NCBI GenBank assembly: GCA_949825065.1
Contig: OX463855.1
Location: forward strand, 37,478,144 to 37,542,143
From: Odontocerum albicorne
Lineage: Eukaryota; Arthropoda; Insecta; Trichoptera; Odontoceridae
Direction: 5' to 3'
DNA length: 64,000 nt
Below are positions 21,161 to 31,924 of this stretch, piece after piece. How positions within the stretch are numbered: the first letter of the stretch is position 1; every line of letters starts with the position of its first letter. The position numbers and the translations under genes were made by a program. A model generated the notes under the pieces. It was not told the origin of the DNA. It was given only the letters and a program-made list of their open reading frames with translations, and ran no database searches.

Positions 21161-21519
21161 TAGTGTAAAGTGTGAGGATGGAAAAATAGCGACCATGACC
21201 TTATAAATTAGAGCTTCCCCGCATGTGTATTAATGTGAAGACATATTTGGAAAGGAAACCAATTGTAAGTAAATTTTAGCTACATGGCCATACATAATAT
21301 TTAATGCAAGTAAATTCATATTTTAATTATTAAATAACTTTTTATGTGAACGTATTCCATATTCATTTTAAAAGGATAGTTTATATGTCATTGCTATTAA
21401 GGTTCTATGCAATTTTAATTAATTTAACTCCAAATCAACACGTTCACATAAATTGAAATTTAAGATAATACTGTACATATAATATATACATTATGTAATT
21501 ATTTTCGGCCATATGTAGC

Positions 21520-22040
21520 AACATGAAGCCAAGTTCAGAATTGAATCATCTCGTGCGACTATAAATAAAATGAGAAGCGTATTCTGCGATGATAATCTAA
21601 ACTTCAAACTTCACCAACAGTTAGTCAAATGCTACGTTTGGTCAATGTTATTGCATGGAGTGGAATCATGGACCCCCAAAGTTGGTAGTATGAACCGACT
21701 GGAAGCATTCGAAATGTGGATGCACCGGAGAATGCTACGGATACCCTGGACGCATATGGTCAGCAACACAATGATTCTTCAAAGAGCCAAAGTTGATAGA
21801 GAGTTGCTGACTAATATTAAAATCCGAAAAGTGTCCTATTTGGGTCATGTACTTAGAGGAGCAAAGTACAAACTACTGCACCTGATCATCCAAGGCAAAA
21901 TAGAGGGTCAAAGAGGTGTTGGCAGAAGGCAAATCTCCTGGTTCCGCAATATATGTGATTGGACTGGTATAATCTTTTTCTGGTTGCCGGGGATAAAGAT
22001 GTCTGTGACCTGACATGACACTAAGAAGAAGAAGAAGTAG
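21520..22040 (+). pseudogene. LINE-F (RTE-type) ORF2 C-terminus with GAAGAAGAAG end
   Basis: The frame reads AKFRIESSRATINKMRSVF, LVKCYVWSMLLHGVESWT, RLEAFEMWMHRRMLRIPW, KVSYLGHVLRGAKYKLL, IIQGKIEGQRGVGRRQISWF and RNICDWTG. A frameshift in the final GDKDV segment is followed by tgacactaagaagaagaaga. These tail motifs and the GAA-repeat 3' end are typical of RTE-like LINEs in insects. It is 5' truncated. A sister copy lies at 41665-42185 (minus). Confidence 0.85.
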
Positions 22041-22285
22041 CCACATAGCTAAGCTTCACCTACAGTTTGACAAGGCCATTGTATAGCGAAACAGCTGTCA
22101 CTGGGTAAATAAATAAAGGAACTAGAACTATCAAATCATTTCATTTTAATTTCTCTAAGAACAATAATTTATTTTAATAGTTATTTCGCTCTTTTTATAG
22201 TAAATATTTACATAGTAAACTTCTTATAGAATATCAATATCTACGAGTACATTAAAATGTTTTCAAAATTTGTTTTTTTTTTCAG

Positions 22286-22927
22286 GCAATTATTATTTTG
22301 GTTTTTCTGTGTATATTGCGACAAATGCCTGGAAAATCTATTCTAGCACCACTTTGTGAAAATATCAAACATTTGAATATCTACAGTCATTGCACACCAA
22401 AGCTCAAATTAATATGTGATAAGGATAGTAACTGCAAAAGAGCACCTACCATATGTCCAAAAGGATTCACGGATGACGGTAATTTGTGTGTATTCAGTAA
22501 AAACAAATGTCAAAGCGGATATTACTTAAAAGATGGTGTTTGTTTGACTCTTTCTGCTACAGTTTGTCCTGCAGGATTAGTAAGTGAGGGTGATTATTGT
22601 GTAGAACCACCAGAACCATGTCCTGAAAGAACAACTAGACATGGTGATTACTGTGCGCCAACGTCTCGCATAGTTTGTCCAGAAGGATATATGGAACTAG
22701 ATGACAATTGCATTCCTGTACACTGTCCTCAAGGATTTCATAACAAAGGAGATAAATGCTTGCCTGACATTGTTTGTCCTGTAGGGTTCGAATTAAAAAA
22801 TAACCAATGTATTTATATTATACGTTATCTACCATGTCGTAACGGAATGAGGGAGACAAGATATTTTTGTATACCTTGTCCGACAGGAACTATAGAACAA
22901 AACGGGAGTTGTGTTATATCTGGATGA
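22286..22927 (+). CDS. Last exon of a secreted cysteine-rich repeat protein (host gene, partial)
   Basis: The exon starts after a good acceptor (a pyrimidine run then ttcag, 22281-22285). The frame opens with AIIILVFLCIL, which looks like a signal-peptide core, so a short upstream exon probably supplies the start Met. After the signal come nine CPxG...C modules: CPKGF..NLC, CQSGY..GVC, CPAGL..DYC, CPERT..DYC, CPEGY..DNC, CPQGF..DKC, CPVGF..NQC, CRNGM..YFC and CPTGT..GSC. The stop is TGA 22925-22927. The mature part has 22 cysteines, an even number, which suits disulphide pairing. The layout resembles CPxG-rich extracellular or egg-shell/cyst-wall type repeats. I cannot assign a named family. 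A LINE-F fragment 250 bp upstream would lie in the intron. Confidence 0.7.
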   Translation, partial: AIIILVFLCILRQMPGKSILAPLCENIKHLNIYSHCTPKLKLICDKDSNCKRAPTICPKGFTDDGNLCVFSKNKCQSGYYLKDGVCLTLSATVCPAGLVSEGDYCVEPPEPCPERTTRHGDYCAPTSRIVCPEGYMELDDNCIPVHCPQGFHNKGDKCLPDIVCPVGFELKNNQCIYIIRYLPCRNGMRETRYFCIPCPTGTIEQNGSCVISG

Positions 22928-23820
22928 CCTTAAAAAACTCACAGATATGATACTATTATATCTGTGTTGAAAACTTCTAGGAAGTTTTCTTCTGATAACC
23001 AAATAGATTTGGAGAACAGTTTAATATTTTTTTTCAATTTCTTGCATGATTTGATCAGACAATCTTTCAGGCTCGATTTTACAGTTACTTATTAAAATGT
23101 GTATTCTTGTGCCGATATACGAGTATATGGTGACGCAACAAGAGCTGCAATATTAAATCGAGAAGAAGAAAAAAGTTATTTTTTAAATGTTCATGTATAT
23201 TGGTATGAATATAATAAATGCACAAGGAAATTACGTGTAGAAAATAATATCAGCCCCCTCAGCTTCTATAAATATAATAGTTATAATTTACATACGTCAT
23301 CTATATAATCTATAAATTAATCATCCAGCGGTCCACGATTGCAAAACTTAATTTAAAATTGCAGTTCTTGTTGTGCCGTCGTACATAATAATAGGTGTCT
23401 ACGATGCGTTGTTTCTTGAGCCTTTAAATAATTGGATAGTTAAATGAGACACTCTTATACGTTGGAAAATAAAGATTTATTAAAAAAAAAACGTTTTCAA
23501 TTCGACCCTGCATGATTGCCAATGTGAATCATTTCATATTTTACGGTTGATTATGAATATTATAATTAAATTTTCTTTTGTATTTGAATCTAGTTTTTTT
23601 ATGTAATTTATGGTATAAATTTTTATATAAACCTTGTTATATTTTCTTGCCAAAAAACTTGGAGGCATTTTGGCATATTATTTATTATAAAATTTGTATT
23701 TTTAATAATAAACCGTTGATAATATATATAAGTAGATAATTGAATTTGGTGCATAGGAATTGTATGTCGTAATTTTGAGCCTTGACACGAATCGTAATAA
23801 GATTTGGTAAACAAATGCAA
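22928..23820. other. Probable 3' UTR followed by AT-rich DNA
   Basis: It follows the stop of the cysteine-rich gene. Candidate polyadenylation signals are attaaa near 23091 and aataaa near 23211. No TE was recognised. Confidence 0.4.
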
Positions 23821-23822
23821 TA

Positions 23823-23962
23823 TATAGCAAGTATGTTCAATATGTAGTAAGTATGTTCAATATGTAGCAAGTATGTTCAATATGTAACAAGTATGTTCAA
23901 TATGTAGCAAATATGTTCAATATGTAGCAAGTATGTTTAATATGTAGCATATATTTTCAATA
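23823..23962. repeat. 20-bp repeat, about 7 copies
   Basis: Units of aagtatgttcaatatgtagc with scattered substitutions. Confidence 0.9.
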
Positions 23963-24012
23963 TATAAAATATGTATCACATCAATTTCACCTTTACAACC
24001 ATATCCTCTACA

Positions 24013-24560
24013 CCAAGAGTTCCCAAACTTTTTTCGTCCACAGACCCATTTACCAAAAACTTTTAATATCGTCGACCCTAGTCATTTACTTTCGTACCCT
24101 AGTCAATTACTTTACTTAATCAAATTAATAAGTTTGTACAGTACTCGATATTAAATATTTCACTAGATATCAAACTTTTCATTTTATTCACTTATAATTA
24201 AGGATTGAAAAAGATAAAAGGACTACGGATTATGCATTGCATTATCTTGTGCAACATTTAATATTGAAATCTGCGCTGACGAAAATTAAAGCATAAAAAT
24301 ACGAGCAGAGTTTTATTTTTAATATTTTACATTTATGAAATAAATATGTAAATTCAAAATAAGTACAAATATTAACAAATATTATTAATTAAGTACCTAT
24401 TGGAATCATAGATATTTTGAAGTAACAAACAAATAGCAGTAGTAAGGGGGTCTATTTTGGCTGTCGTTGACCCCCAATTTTATTTTATTGAAACTATCGA
24501 CCCCTAGAAAATTCAAATCAACCCCAGGGGGTCGATATCGACCCCTTTGGGAACTCTTGG
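24013..24560. mobile_element. hAT-like MITE, about 550 bp
   Basis: The left end ccaagagttcccaaac and right end gggaactcttgg are reverse complements, with a further gtcgatatcgacccc motif inside the right end and gtcgaccct inside the left. TIRs of this form are typical of hAT-type MITEs. An 8-bp target duplication is not convincing. No coding frame is present. Confidence 0.65.
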
Positions 24561-25125
24561 TCTAACTACATGTTTACAGTTGAAGAGTTTCAAAACAGAG
24601 ATATTTGTGACACGATCGCTCCAGTGGATTCGAAGGATACGACGAAGAATAAAATGATGGAATATTTCAAAGTTTCGAATATGCCGCGTTCAGTTGGAAA
24701 GTGAAACTGTGCCATGAAGTTTGTTTAAGTGAATGAGCCGTTGAACACCAACAAATTCATCAGCCATACCGCTATACTGGATCAAATTATATATTCTCGG
24801 TACCGCCTAGCAGTATGAGAAAAATCCTGACTGATATTCTTCCTAGCGAATAAACTAATGCTAAAAGCAGACCCTCTTTGTGTAACAGGAGAAATCAGTG
24901 AAAAGTTGATAAAAAAAAGCACACCGAGATGAGACGATCGGAGCACACTGGGTGGGTTATGGATAAGAATGAGACAAAAATAAAATGAATCAGTAGAGAA
25001 CTGAAGGTAGGAGATATATTTAAAGGGAGGTGAAGGAAATTAGGAAAAGATGCCTCATCCTTTATTCGGACTAGAGACCGGCTAATAAATTATAATTTGT
25101 AAGGCAATGAAAAGAAAAAAAGCAA
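24561..25125. other. Unassigned stretch
   Basis: No repeat or domain was recognised. Short degenerate frames only. Confidence 0.45.
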
Positions 25126-25129
25126 AAAC

Positions 25130-25350
25130 AAAGAATGTTTGGATGATTGTCCGTCTTTGTGGGGTTTGTGGGTATATGCTCACGTATGTGTTTATGGATT
25201 TCGTGGGGATGGATAGTCATTTGAATGATTTATGTGACCACGTAACTTGCTTCATTTACTTTTGTCGGGTTGGTTGAAAGAGATTGCTGGCTTGCAATAA
25301 GCACCCCAAATTGTATTTGCAATAAAAGTGTTAAATAAATAAATAAGAAA
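25130..25350 (+). mobile_element. LINE-B 3' UTR fragment
   Basis: Carries gattgtccgtctttg, catttgaatgatttatg, gggttggttgaaagagattg and gcaataaaagtgttaaataa in the LINE-B order. Confidence 0.75.
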
Positions 25351-25352
25351 AA

Positions 25353-26150
25353 CTTACATAAAAGGAAAAAAATAAGTAAAATAAAAAAAAAATTATATTT
25401 TTGTGTTCACCATAGGTTTAATTTAGGTTCACAACTAGTTTCGAAAACCACCGTCTTCTTCGTCAGGTGTATATAAACTAAGTTGCTAAAGTATATTTGT
25501 AAATAACCTAATATAAAAGAGGTGAGGTAGGGGAGTGAAGTGGGGAGAGATGTCATGAAGTGAAAAACGAGTTAAGGAACATTTAAGATGCCTGAACAAC
25601 AATATTTTTTTAGAGTTTGCTAACCAGCTAATCGTAAACAACCATTTGTTTGATATTAATCGTGGTTTGAGGATTCTATTATACATATAAACCGAGGGGG
25701 ATTGCATCTTGACAATTTGGAAATTCTCGAGATTAAAAAAATCTATAAAATTAAGTCTAAATATCATCAATTACCAAACCAATTTTCATAATAGCCCTCT
25801 GCTTAATATGTTCCCAATTTAAAATCCTCCCCCGTTTTAAAGATTCACAATCACTTTCACATATTTTTTCCCCGCCCCATTCACCATTGTATTACATCTC
25901 TCCCCACTTCACTCCCCTACCTCACTTCTTTTTTATTAGATTATTTACACTTATACAGAATATATTTTAGAAACTTAGTTTATATTCACCTGACGAAGAA
26001 GACGGTGGTCTTCGAAACTAGTTGTGAACCTAAATTAAACCTGTGGTGAACACAAAAATATAAAATAAGTTTTTTATTTTCCTTATTGTATTTTTTCCTT
26101 TTATGTAAAAAATGGCACCACAAAGTGAAACTATAGTCTTTTCAAAGATT
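25353..26150. mobile_element. Inverted-repeat element with hammerhead-like core in both arms
   Basis: The left arm (25353-25560) and right arm (25885-26110) are reverse complements over about 170-200 bp, including tttttgtgttcacca and cccctacctcact blocks. Each arm carries CCTGACGA, a GAAGAC/GTCTTC stem (GTTTTC in the left arm, which still pairs through a G-U), then GAAACTAGT. The spacer of about 330 bp has no coding frame. The right side continues with caccacaaagtgaaactata, shared with the copy ending at about 27160. It may be a Penelope-type terminal-repeat pair or an unrelated foldback. Confidence 0.7.
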
Positions 26151-26700
26151 CATGAAAGAAAAATTTATATTAAAATCACAATGTTATCACATTATGTTCA
26201 GCTTTTGCTGTATCGACAACATTTATTTATTAGTTTGTCTAAATTTAATACTTGGAGCATTTTATAAATAGCATAAAACACCGAATTGCAGATCCCAACA
26301 TACAGTATAACGCAGTATAAAATAACTTTAGTGCCACCTCGCACGACACATTCTGCGTAAAAATTTATAGTCGATCATAAATATTGGCGTTAAATTATCA
26401 CAAAGCACCGAATCAAAAACGGGGGGACTATAAAGGAGGGTGCGACTGTGTTACAGCTAGTATCAACTATAAGGCATTTATTTGAGGTTTTTTTTTTCAA
26501 ATTTTTTTAGCTGTTTTTTTTAAAGGATAAAACCTTAATTCACTGAAGATTTTAAAATATTTTTAATGGTTTACATCTAAATCTGTAAGTCTGATTCATT
26601 CGTATGGTATAATTTCACGTATCAAATTTAATGATTCAGACATATTAAAGAGCATCGCCAAGAGACAACATTTTATTTGACCTTATTAATCTAGTATTTT
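26151..26700. other. Unassigned AT-rich stretch
   Basis: No TE domain, array or gene recognised. Confidence 0.5.
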
Positions 26701-26702
26701 CT

Positions 26703-27160
26703 ATGTAAAAGGAAAAATAAGTAAATAAAACACTTATTATATACTATATTTTTGTGTTCACCACTGGTTTATTTTTGAGTTTACTACCGGTTTCGAAGAC
26801 CACCGTGTTCATCGTCAGGTGAAGATAAACTAAATAACTAAAAATACATTTCCTGTACAATTAATATAAGAAGAATGAGGTAGAGGGAGACAAGTGCGGA
26901 GAGATGTGATTCAATGGTAAATGGGGTGGGGAAAAAATGAAAATGAAGCTTTCGAGCAGGCTGGCGTCTGGATATCCAGGGGGGGTGGATTTAAAAAAAT
27001 AGGAAACATATTAAGCAGAGGGCCATTGTTAAAATTGGTTTGGTTGTTGATGATATTTAAAAATATTGTTGTTTTAGCAGTGTTTTATTTACTTATTTTT
27101 CCTTTTATATGATATAAAACATGACACCACAATGTGAAACTATAGTCTTTTCGAAGATTA
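26703..27160. mobile_element. Second copy of the 25353-26150 inverted-repeat family, one arm only
   Basis: Begins like the left arm (gtaaaaggaaaaataagtaa, tttttgtgttcaccact). The minus strand reads CCTGACGA, then GAACAC/GTCTTC (one mismatch), then GAAACCGGT. It ends with accacaatgtgaaactatag, as the first copy does. The internal part is shorter and the second arm is lacking. Confidence 0.65.
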
Positions 27161-27414
27161 AAAAAAAAGTCTTTTCTAGTTTAAGACCACTGGAGTATAA
27201 ACGAAACTCGTTCTTAATTGCACGTGTAAGCAATACACTACCGCACATGAAAATGCAACACTCACACTCATCTATCACGTGCGAGTATAATAACCGGACG
27301 ATTTGTTTTACCAGATTGTTTTTTTTTTGGGTTTGTTTTTTTTTTTTTTTTGAGAAAACCTTAATAATAAAATAAGAAAAATTAGCATGATGATAGGTGA
27401 GCCACTATAATGAA

Positions 27415-27520
27415 AACTTCCATCATCTAGTTAATAAGACGCTTGTAGCACAACACAAGGATCTTAGGTTCGATTGCCGTTCTTACCCATTTTTTTTTCT
27501 AAAAAGGCTTTTAGTTTTGT
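27415..27520 (+). mobile_element. tRNA-derived SINE head, degenerate
   Basis: catctagttaataagacgct is an A-box-like region matching ggcctagttggtaagacg in the SINE at 41540-41625. taggttcgattgccg is the B-box-like region. The tail is not recognisable. Confidence 0.5.
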
Positions 27521-27779
27521 TCTTACTTTCAAGACATTACTTTGTTGGCTATAAGATATTGAAATATGATATTAAGTATACCAGTTAGTATACAACGAAA
27601 ACGTATAATAACAAAATTTAATATTCCATAATCGAGAAAGATTCTCTGTGCGTCCTTCCAATCGGCGTGCTATTACACCTCTTAGCTCGTTTAGTTTGTC
27701 ACAGTCTTTCGTGGGGCATACTAACGTTATTTAAGATATCCAGTTCTAGCTATATTCATTAAATGGCGTAAGAAGCTTC

Positions 27780-27976
27780 TTACACCTCATCATCAGGGGA
27801 GCACAAACAAGACTGAATTCTGTTCGAACTGGTACTGACATACACGCTTCTAACGGTTAACATTCGGGTTGAGGATTATGGGTGGAGGAAGGAATGAGAC
27901 AACCTCAGCGAGCAGTTTCGAGATTCTTGAAATATGTTTTTTATAGTTAAGGCATTAACGCTGTGGAGGTTTAAAG
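27780..27976. mobile_element. Penelope-like fragment
   Basis: Contains cacctcatcatcaggggagc, the downstream block gaactggtactgacatacac, and the tail ttaaggcattaacgctgtgg. It abuts the palindrome at 27977. Confidence 0.6.
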
Positions 27977-28190
27977 ACATTGTAATTTATTTTTATCAAA
28001 CACTGTTTATTCCACTTTTTTGTGACGGTATAACCCTAGCGGTGTCAAGGCTTTCACCTCATCTTCAGGGGAGCGCAAACAAGACTTGTTTGCGCTCTCC
28101 TGAAGATTAGGTGAAAGCCTTGAAACCGGTAGGATTATACCGTCACAAAAAAGTGGAATAAACAGTGTTTGATAAAAATAAATTACAAAT
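27977..28190. mobile_element. Penelope terminal-repeat palindrome, about 100-bp arms
   Basis: Two terminal repeats joined head to head: 27977-28080 (minus) and 28087-28190 (plus), around a centre of acaagacttgt. The plus arm has core CTGAAGA, GAAACCGGTA and TACCG, then cagtgtttgataaaaataaa. The arms match at nearly every position, so the palindrome is recent or gene-converted. Confidence 0.85.
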
Positions 28191-28460
28191 TCTTGAAATA
28201 TATGTGTTTGCCAGATGTTCACCCCGATACACTGACTTAGAAATTTCTAGTGCCTCTTACCGTAAGAAGCATGTATGTCGATACCAGTTCAAACATAATT
28301 CAGCCTTGTTTGTGCTCCCCTTGATGATGAGGGGAAAGCCTTGATACCGATACGGTTATACCGTTACAAAAAGTGAAATATACCATACAGTGTTTGACAA
28401 AACAAATCACAATGTCTTTAAACCTTCACAATGTTAATGCCTTAACTATAAACAATATAA
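28191..28460. mobile_element. Penelope-like fragments: GIY-YIG scrap (-) and terminal repeat (+)
   Basis: 28195-28260 on the minus strand repeats the LEISKS..GEHLANTYI coding block. 28300-28460 is a plus-oriented terminal repeat with a damaged core (cttgatgatgagg) and tail ttaatgccttaactataaac. Confidence 0.6.
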
Positions 28461-29377
28461 TAAATACCTTTATTTTTGCTTGATTTAAGGTAAAATTTTA
28501 TGTAACTTCTCCTAAGAAAGCATATTCAATTGCTATACGTAGAGTAGTGAAACTTTTTGATATTATTTTTCATGAAAACAAGGTTGTGCTCTATAGTACT
28601 TGGGTTTTCTACCCCTGGCTTATAGATTTCAGCACCAGGCATATCACCTAACCACATGGCTAAGCATTTTAAAGCAAGATATTATAATCAATAAAAGGTC
28701 CTTTATTCCCCGCAATTACATATATTTCCGGGGTTATAGAAATATTTTTGGGGTACGTTTTACGAAGGAGTTTATATTTTTGGCAACATAAAATGTTAAA
28801 ACTACTCTCCGCGAAAAATGACAAAAAAATATAAAAAAACTTCTTATAGTTTTTATGTAGGCTTCATTATTTTTTTATATGCAGATCTTTAACGCTCGAT
28901 GGTTAAATATTTATTTTACTAATATGTGGCCTAAAAAAATCTTCAAGCAATTTCACGGGTTGCAACTAGTTATATATTATTTATGGTCAGTGTAAGAGAT
29001 TGCCTGATGGCAATAAGTTTTAAAGATTGTATTGCATACAACGAAAGTGTAATAGTATTACCGAGAAAGCCTTTTAAATCATATTAAGAATCATAATATT
29101 AAAAAAATCTTTTTCACCGCCTTAAAAAATATTTTTCAACTTTTTTTATACTTTTCAAGTACAAAAAGTTCAATTATTTAAATTAGAAAGCTTAGCTACG
29201 TTTCCGTTTCGATATCCTGGAATTTCTTAGAACGACTGCAGGTGTTACTCCTGATAGATAGGCAACCATTAAAACACTATCTGATAAATTGGACCACTGA
29301 AAAAGCAAGCCGTATCAAATAGTTAGTCAAAAGATCAAAATGTATCTGAATTGTTCACTTGGATATATAATATTATA
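28461..29377. other. Mostly unassigned; SINE/LINE-B tail at 28980-29070
   Basis: gtaagagattgcctgatggc followed by gcatacaacgaaagtgtaat is a SINE/LINE-B tail in plus orientation. The rest shows no gene or repeat. Confidence 0.5.
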
Positions 29378-29539
29378 TTAGGTGTTAACATAAATTGTGT
29401 CAGTTTTTTTTTTCAAATTTAAAAATGAGAACCAAAAGTAAAACAAAATGATAAAGGTTATACGTCATTCGAAAGATAATTTTCTGCTGTACAAGATATT
29501 GTGTTTGCTTTTACGTTACATATATTATTTTATTTGATT

Positions 29540-29970
29540 ACAAGCCTTCAGAATAGAATGTCGAGTAGACGAAAGTGAGCATTTTCGACACCTCCTTCTG
29601 TTCGCGTTCAATCGAGGGAATAAAGCTGCCAAAGCTGCTCGCGATATTTGCGAAGTGTACGGTGGAGATGTTATGAATGAAAGGAGAGCTCGTCGATGGT
29701 TTTTGCGTTTCAAAGACGGTAATTTCGGCCTGAAAGACATAGAGCGTTTTGGACGACCAGTGGACTTCGATGAGGACCGCTTAAACCATATTATTCATGA
29801 AGATCCCCTTCAAACCACCGTAGAATTGGCTGAGCAGATGAATTGAAGTCACATGACTGTATACTGCTATCTTAAATCAATGGGGAAAGTCCAGAAGTTC
29901 GGCGCTCGGGTCCCACATGTTTTGATTGAAAACAACAAAAATCAATTGTCGAACGTTGATTTGAACAGTT
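29540..29970 (+). pseudogene. Mariner transposase N-terminal (HTH) fragment
   Basis: The frame reads ECRVDESEHFRHLLLFAFNR, GNKAAKAARDICEVYGGD, NERRARRWFLRFKDGNFGLK, RFGRPVDFDEDRLNHII, EDPLQTTVELAEQMN, stop, SHMTVYCYLKSMGKVQKFG and WVPHEL-like VPHVLIENNKNQ. This is the paired helix-turn-helix region of mariner (SETMAR-like) transposases. It ends just after the WVPHEL position; the DD(34)D core is absent. Confidence 0.85.
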
Positions 29971-29971
29971 G

Positions 29972-30140
29972 ATTGAACGAAATTACCGTCTTTGAAACGC
30001 AAAAACCATCGACAAGCTGTCTTTTCATTCATAGCATCTTCACCGTACACTTCGCAAATATCGCGAACAGCTTTATTCCCTCGATTGAACGCGAACAGAA
30101 GGATGTGTCGAAAATGCTCACTTTCGTCTACTTGACATTC
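29972..30140 (-). pseudogene. Inverted second copy of the mariner HTH block
   Basis: Minus strand: MECQVDESEHFRHILLFAFN, GNKAVRDICEVYGEDAMNE and CRWFLRFKDGNF. This repeats the start of the left-half frame, with a four-codon difference, and fixes the inversion point at the FKDGNF codons. Confidence 0.85.
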
Positions 30141-30323
30141 CATTTTGAAGGCTTGTAATCAAATAAAATAATATGTGTAACGTAAAAGCAAACACAATAT
30201 CTTGGAGAGCAGAAAATTTTCTTTCGAATGACGTATAACCTTTACCATTTTGTTTTACAATACTTTTGGTGCTCATTTTTAAATTTGAAAAAAAAAACGG
30301 ACACAACTTATGTTAACACCCAA

Positions 30324-30880
30324 TACATTCAAATGAAAAAAATCAAAATGAGGTCAGCTTACATATAACTAAAACAGTCAATATTGATATAACAAATTTA
30401 TTAGGGTTGGCACTCGGGCCGCAACTATTTGATCTTTAAACTAATCGTATCAGTAATATTCTTGGCATGGAGGGTATCGAATCTCAGGTTTATATATTGT
30501 AGATGATACTTTTCTATTTAGGCAATGTGATTTAAGGGGAAACTATATTCTGAAAAAGGATTCTTCTAATTGCACTCGCAAAGTAGATGTCAAGAAATTA
30601 ATTTAAATTAAATGTATAAATAAAGCGGAATTTTTCTAGGTGGCGTCACCGTTAGACAACACATTCTTGATGGGGATGCTTTTTCAGTAATGCGTACTAG
30701 TATTTTTCCCACATACATAAGTTTGTCTTGATAAAAAGCTTACCTTTGATAGACAAATTGGTTATACGGTTTCTTCAGGTTTCTTTAGTCTAAGAGAGTA
30801 AAAAAAAAATACGTCGATGTCTTCCAAGAAGGGGAATAAAAGCTTTTCTTAATTAATTTATTATGTCTTATGTGGATTAT
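30324..30880. other. Unassigned stretch
   Basis: No TE or gene recognised. Confidence 0.45.
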
Positions 30881-30899
30881 TGAAATTCTTTTTTAATCT

Positions 30900-31390
30900 G
30901 GTATTTCCTGATTTAAATTTCTCGACTCGTGTCTGTTTTAAATGCAGCTACAAGTTTGATACATGGTAGTCATAAATATTGCCATATTGGTTCGTTTCTA
31001 AAATGTTTATACTGGCTTAAGAATCATAAACGGATTGATTTCAAACTTTGTATCTTTGTAGTCAAGTCCCTTAATGGGATATCTCCATTGTATATTTCGA
31101 TTCAATGTCTTATTTCGGAGAGAAGTAGATCTTTAAGGTCGAATTATTTTTCATCCAATAAAATGACTGTACCATTTCAATTCAATAGGGTTCCATTTCA
31201 ATTCAATTATGATAGGTGAAATGATTTGCCGTCTAGTGTCATAAATATGGGTGGCGTGTGCAGCTTTTGGAAGCACTTAAACAAATATATTTTGAAAGGT
31301 CTTATCGACATTTATGAGTGAGTTCGAATCCTGAGTAAAAGTACTCTTGAAAAGAGTTTGCTCTCTCAATGGCGCTATATAACTTTTCAT
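30900..31390 (+). pseudogene. LINE-E (CR1/L2-like) ORF2 C-terminus and tail
   Basis: The frame reads LNAATSLIHGSHKYCHIGSF, LKCLYWLKNHKRIDFKLCIF, VVKSLNGISPLYIS, RSRSLRSNYF, then a stop and NDLPSSVINMG and FWKHLNKYILKGL. It matches LQN.AARLI...+..HI...L..LHWLP...RI.FK......K.L.G..P.YL and LWN.LP of CR1/L2-group LINEs. The tail holds gagttcgaatcctgag and cttgaaaagagtttgctctc. This links the dispersed tail blocks at 7340, 42650 and 50855 to this family. Confidence 0.8.
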
Positions 31391-31574
31391 ATTATTATTA
31401 TACAGTAACAATACAGAATGAACTAATAATATCCACCCAGTCTTTTTATGTTACATTTTCGTTGTATACAATATAACCTAACTATTCTATGAAAAAAATG
31501 AAACCTACCATAATAATATAAATAATAAACAGTCATTAATCAAGCAACGTTTAATGAGCATACTCTTAATATTC

Positions 31575-31800
31575 ATTATCCAATCGATGCAGGTAAGATG
31601 AAATTCGATGCAGGTAAGACGAAATTCGAGTTGTATTTTTTGAAATCGATGCAGGTAAGACGAAACTCGAGTTGTATTTTTCGAAATCGATGGAGTTAAG
31701 ACGAAATTCGATTTGTATTTTTCAAAATCGATGCAGGTAAGATGAAACTCGAGTTGTATTTTTCGAAATCGATGCAGGTAAGACGAAATTCGAATTATAT
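31575..31800. repeat. 41-bp tandem repeat, about 5.5 copies
   Basis: Unit aaatcgatgcaggtaagacg followed by aaactcgagttgtatttttc; starts at 31643 and 31684 confirm the period. Confidence 0.92.
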
Positions 31801-31924
31801 TTAAACACTTGAATACACTCAGAGAAATTTCGTATTTCTTGAAGGTATTCGGAAGGAAATCGATACCACTAATCCATTTACTATTTTGAAGAGGGGAATC
31901 AAGTCATACAAGCCTTGATGATCT

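Larger units (their letters stand above)
29378..30323. mobile_element. Palindromic mariner derivative with two 5' ends
   Basis: The ends read TTAGGTGTTAACATAA on the left and, reverse complemented, TTGGGTGTTAACATAA on the right. TA lies immediately outside both (29376-29377 and 30324-30325), the mariner target duplication. The left half encodes the N-terminal part of the transposase in plus orientation. The right half (30323 back to about 29970) is an inverted second copy of the 5' end and first coding block. The catalytic domain and true 3' end are gone. Confidence 0.85.
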
